From positions 1 to 6,417 of the forward strand of contig DATLAV010000187.1 of assembly GCA_035527235.1 (NCBI GenBank): 6,417 nt of DNA, in the 5' to 3' direction. The translations under genes were made by a program, and so were the position numbers. This document shows positions 5,816 to 6,417 of the stretch, piece after piece. Below the pieces are notes generated by a model. It worked only from the letters and a program-made list of their open reading frames with translations, was not told the origin of the DNA and ran no database searches. Every line of letters starts with the position of its first letter. Position 1 is the first letter of the stretch. Source of the DNA: BS750m-G28 sp035527235. Its GTDB lineage: Archaea > Thermoproteota > Bathyarchaeia > TCS64.

Positions 5816-5828
5816 AAAATATTATATT
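5816..5828 (+). promoter_or_regulatory. TATA region for the radical-SAM gene
   Basis: AAAATATTATATT is the strongest AT-rich element in the window. Archaeal spacing puts transcription start near 5847-5852 and gives a leader of about 35-40 bases before the ATG at 5887. That predicted start falls on a perfect palindrome (5847-5856). Confidence 0.5.
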
Positions 5829-5846
5829 CATTTCGCATAATGTATT

Positions 5847-5856
5847 TGCGCGCGCA
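5847..5856. promoter_or_regulatory. Perfect 10-base palindrome near the predicted transcription start
   Basis: TGCGCGCGCA reads the same on both strands and consists of alternating purine and pyrimidine. It lies about 25-30 bases after the TATA region and 31 bases before the start codon, where a bound repressor would block initiation. It is short and of simple composition, so chance is possible. Confidence 0.25.
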
Positions 5857-5886
5857 GGAAAACCAAGTAAACCGTAGGATTAAGCA

Positions 5887-6417
5887 ATGTTCAAAGCTTC
5901 CCGAGAATTTCAGGTTTTTACTAAACCGATCGGCGCCATCTGCAACTTGGACTGCCGCTACTGCTACTATCTGAAGAAGGAGCATCTCTACCCAGAGGGC
6001 GAGGCGTTCCGCATACCAGATAAGATTCTGGAGGAGTACATCGTCCAGCATATCGACGCCTCCCCAGAACCAGTGGTCAGGTTCTCCTGGCATGGCGGGG
6101 AACCGACCGTCCTGGGCTTGGACTACTTTCACAAGATTGTGGCGCTGCAGCGCAAGCATCGGCCCCCTAACCGGCGCATCGCCAACGGTATTCAGACCAA
6201 TGGAATCCTCCTCGATGAGGACTGGTGCCGTTTTCTTGCTTCGGAGGGTTTCGCCGTTGGACTCAGCCTGGACGGTCCCCGGAAGATGCATGACCGATTC
6301 CGCGTCACCAAGGACCAGAAGCCCACCCACGAGCAGACTATGCGGGGTTATAGACTCTTACAGGAGCACCGGGTTTACACCGATATCCTTTGTGTGGTGA
6401 ACGCGCATAATGTCCGG
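5887..6417 (+). CDS. Radical SAM enzyme, anaerobic sulfatase-maturase type (3' partial)
   Basis: The first 177 codons are present and the gene runs off the right edge. The N-terminus holds the radical-SAM cluster motif CNLDCRYC (C19, C23, C26; CX3CX2C), which binds the [4Fe-4S] cluster that cleaves S-adenosylmethionine. FSWHGGEPTVLG (66-77) contains the GGEP SAM-binding motif, and QTNG (103-106) and GLSLDGPRKMHDRFR (125-139) match the anSME/AslB-like subgroup. Known members oxidise an active-site Cys or Ser of sulfatases to formylglycine; relatives modify other peptides. The auxiliary-cluster cysteines and the catalytic Asp would lie beyond the window, so activity cannot be judged. No sulfatase or peptide substrate is visible here. 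An in-frame TAA (5881-5883) fixes the ATG at 5887 as the first possible start. Arginine is mostly CGN (14 of 16), unlike the neighbouring genes, which hints at a separate origin. Confidence 0.92.
   Translation, partial: MFKASREFQVFTKPIGAICNLDCRYCYYLKKEHLYPEGEAFRIPDKILEEYIVQHIDASPEPVVRFSWHGGEPTVLGLDYFHKIVALQRKHRPPNRRIANGIQTNGILLDEDWCRFLASEGFAVGLSLDGPRKMHDRFRVTKDQKPTHEQTMRGYRLLQEHRVYTDILCVVNAHNVR

Noticed and set aside
5776..6330. 184-codon open frame on the - strand
   Set aside because: It is antisense to the radical-SAM gene, whose CX3CX2C, GGEP and SLDGP motifs are unmistakable, and it runs through that gene's promoter.

Overview
The window looks like chromosomal DNA from an uncultured archaeon. 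TATA-like boxes sit about 25-30 bases ahead of likely transcription starts, Shine-Dalgarno motifs are weak or absent, and starts include TTG and GTG. Arginine is mostly AGG/AGA in the first five genes. One gene encodes a signal-peptide/receptor/membrane/winged-helix protein of a type I associate with archaea. I cannot name the species; a Thermoplasmatota- or Bathyarchaeia-like source is a guess. All confidently placed genes are on the + strand.

Layout: (1) 3-1460 is the 3' part of a gene for a very acidic, helical-repeat, sequon-rich protein that is probably secreted; its start lies upstream of the window. (2) 1512-2771 encodes a membrane-spanning one-component regulator: signal peptide, outside beta-rich domain, outside helical repeats, one transmembrane helix, cytoplasmic winged helix. 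Its helical repeats resemble those of gene 1. (3) 2955-3437 encodes an orphan polytopic membrane protein. (4) 3550-5037 encodes a membrane-anchored DUF362 protein. (5) 5088-5612 encodes a small nitroreductase-family flavoprotein. (6) 5887 to the window end is the 5' part of a radical-SAM gene of the anaerobic sulfatase-maturase type. A 43-codon ORF of doubtful status lies at 5644-5775.

Genes 1 and 2 are the most suggestive unit: neighbours sharing a helical-hairpin repeat, one apparently secreted and the other apparently able to carry an outside signal to DNA. That functional link is inference. Genes 3, 4, 5 and 6 each have their own TATA-like element, so they need not be one operon. Genes 4 and 5 are clearly more G/C-rich at third codon positions than genes 1-3, and gene 6 uses CGN rather than AGR arginine codons. 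The window therefore reads as a mosaic of independently acquired or independently evolving genes. I see no tRNA, rRNA, CRISPR array, transposase or recognisable insertion sequence.
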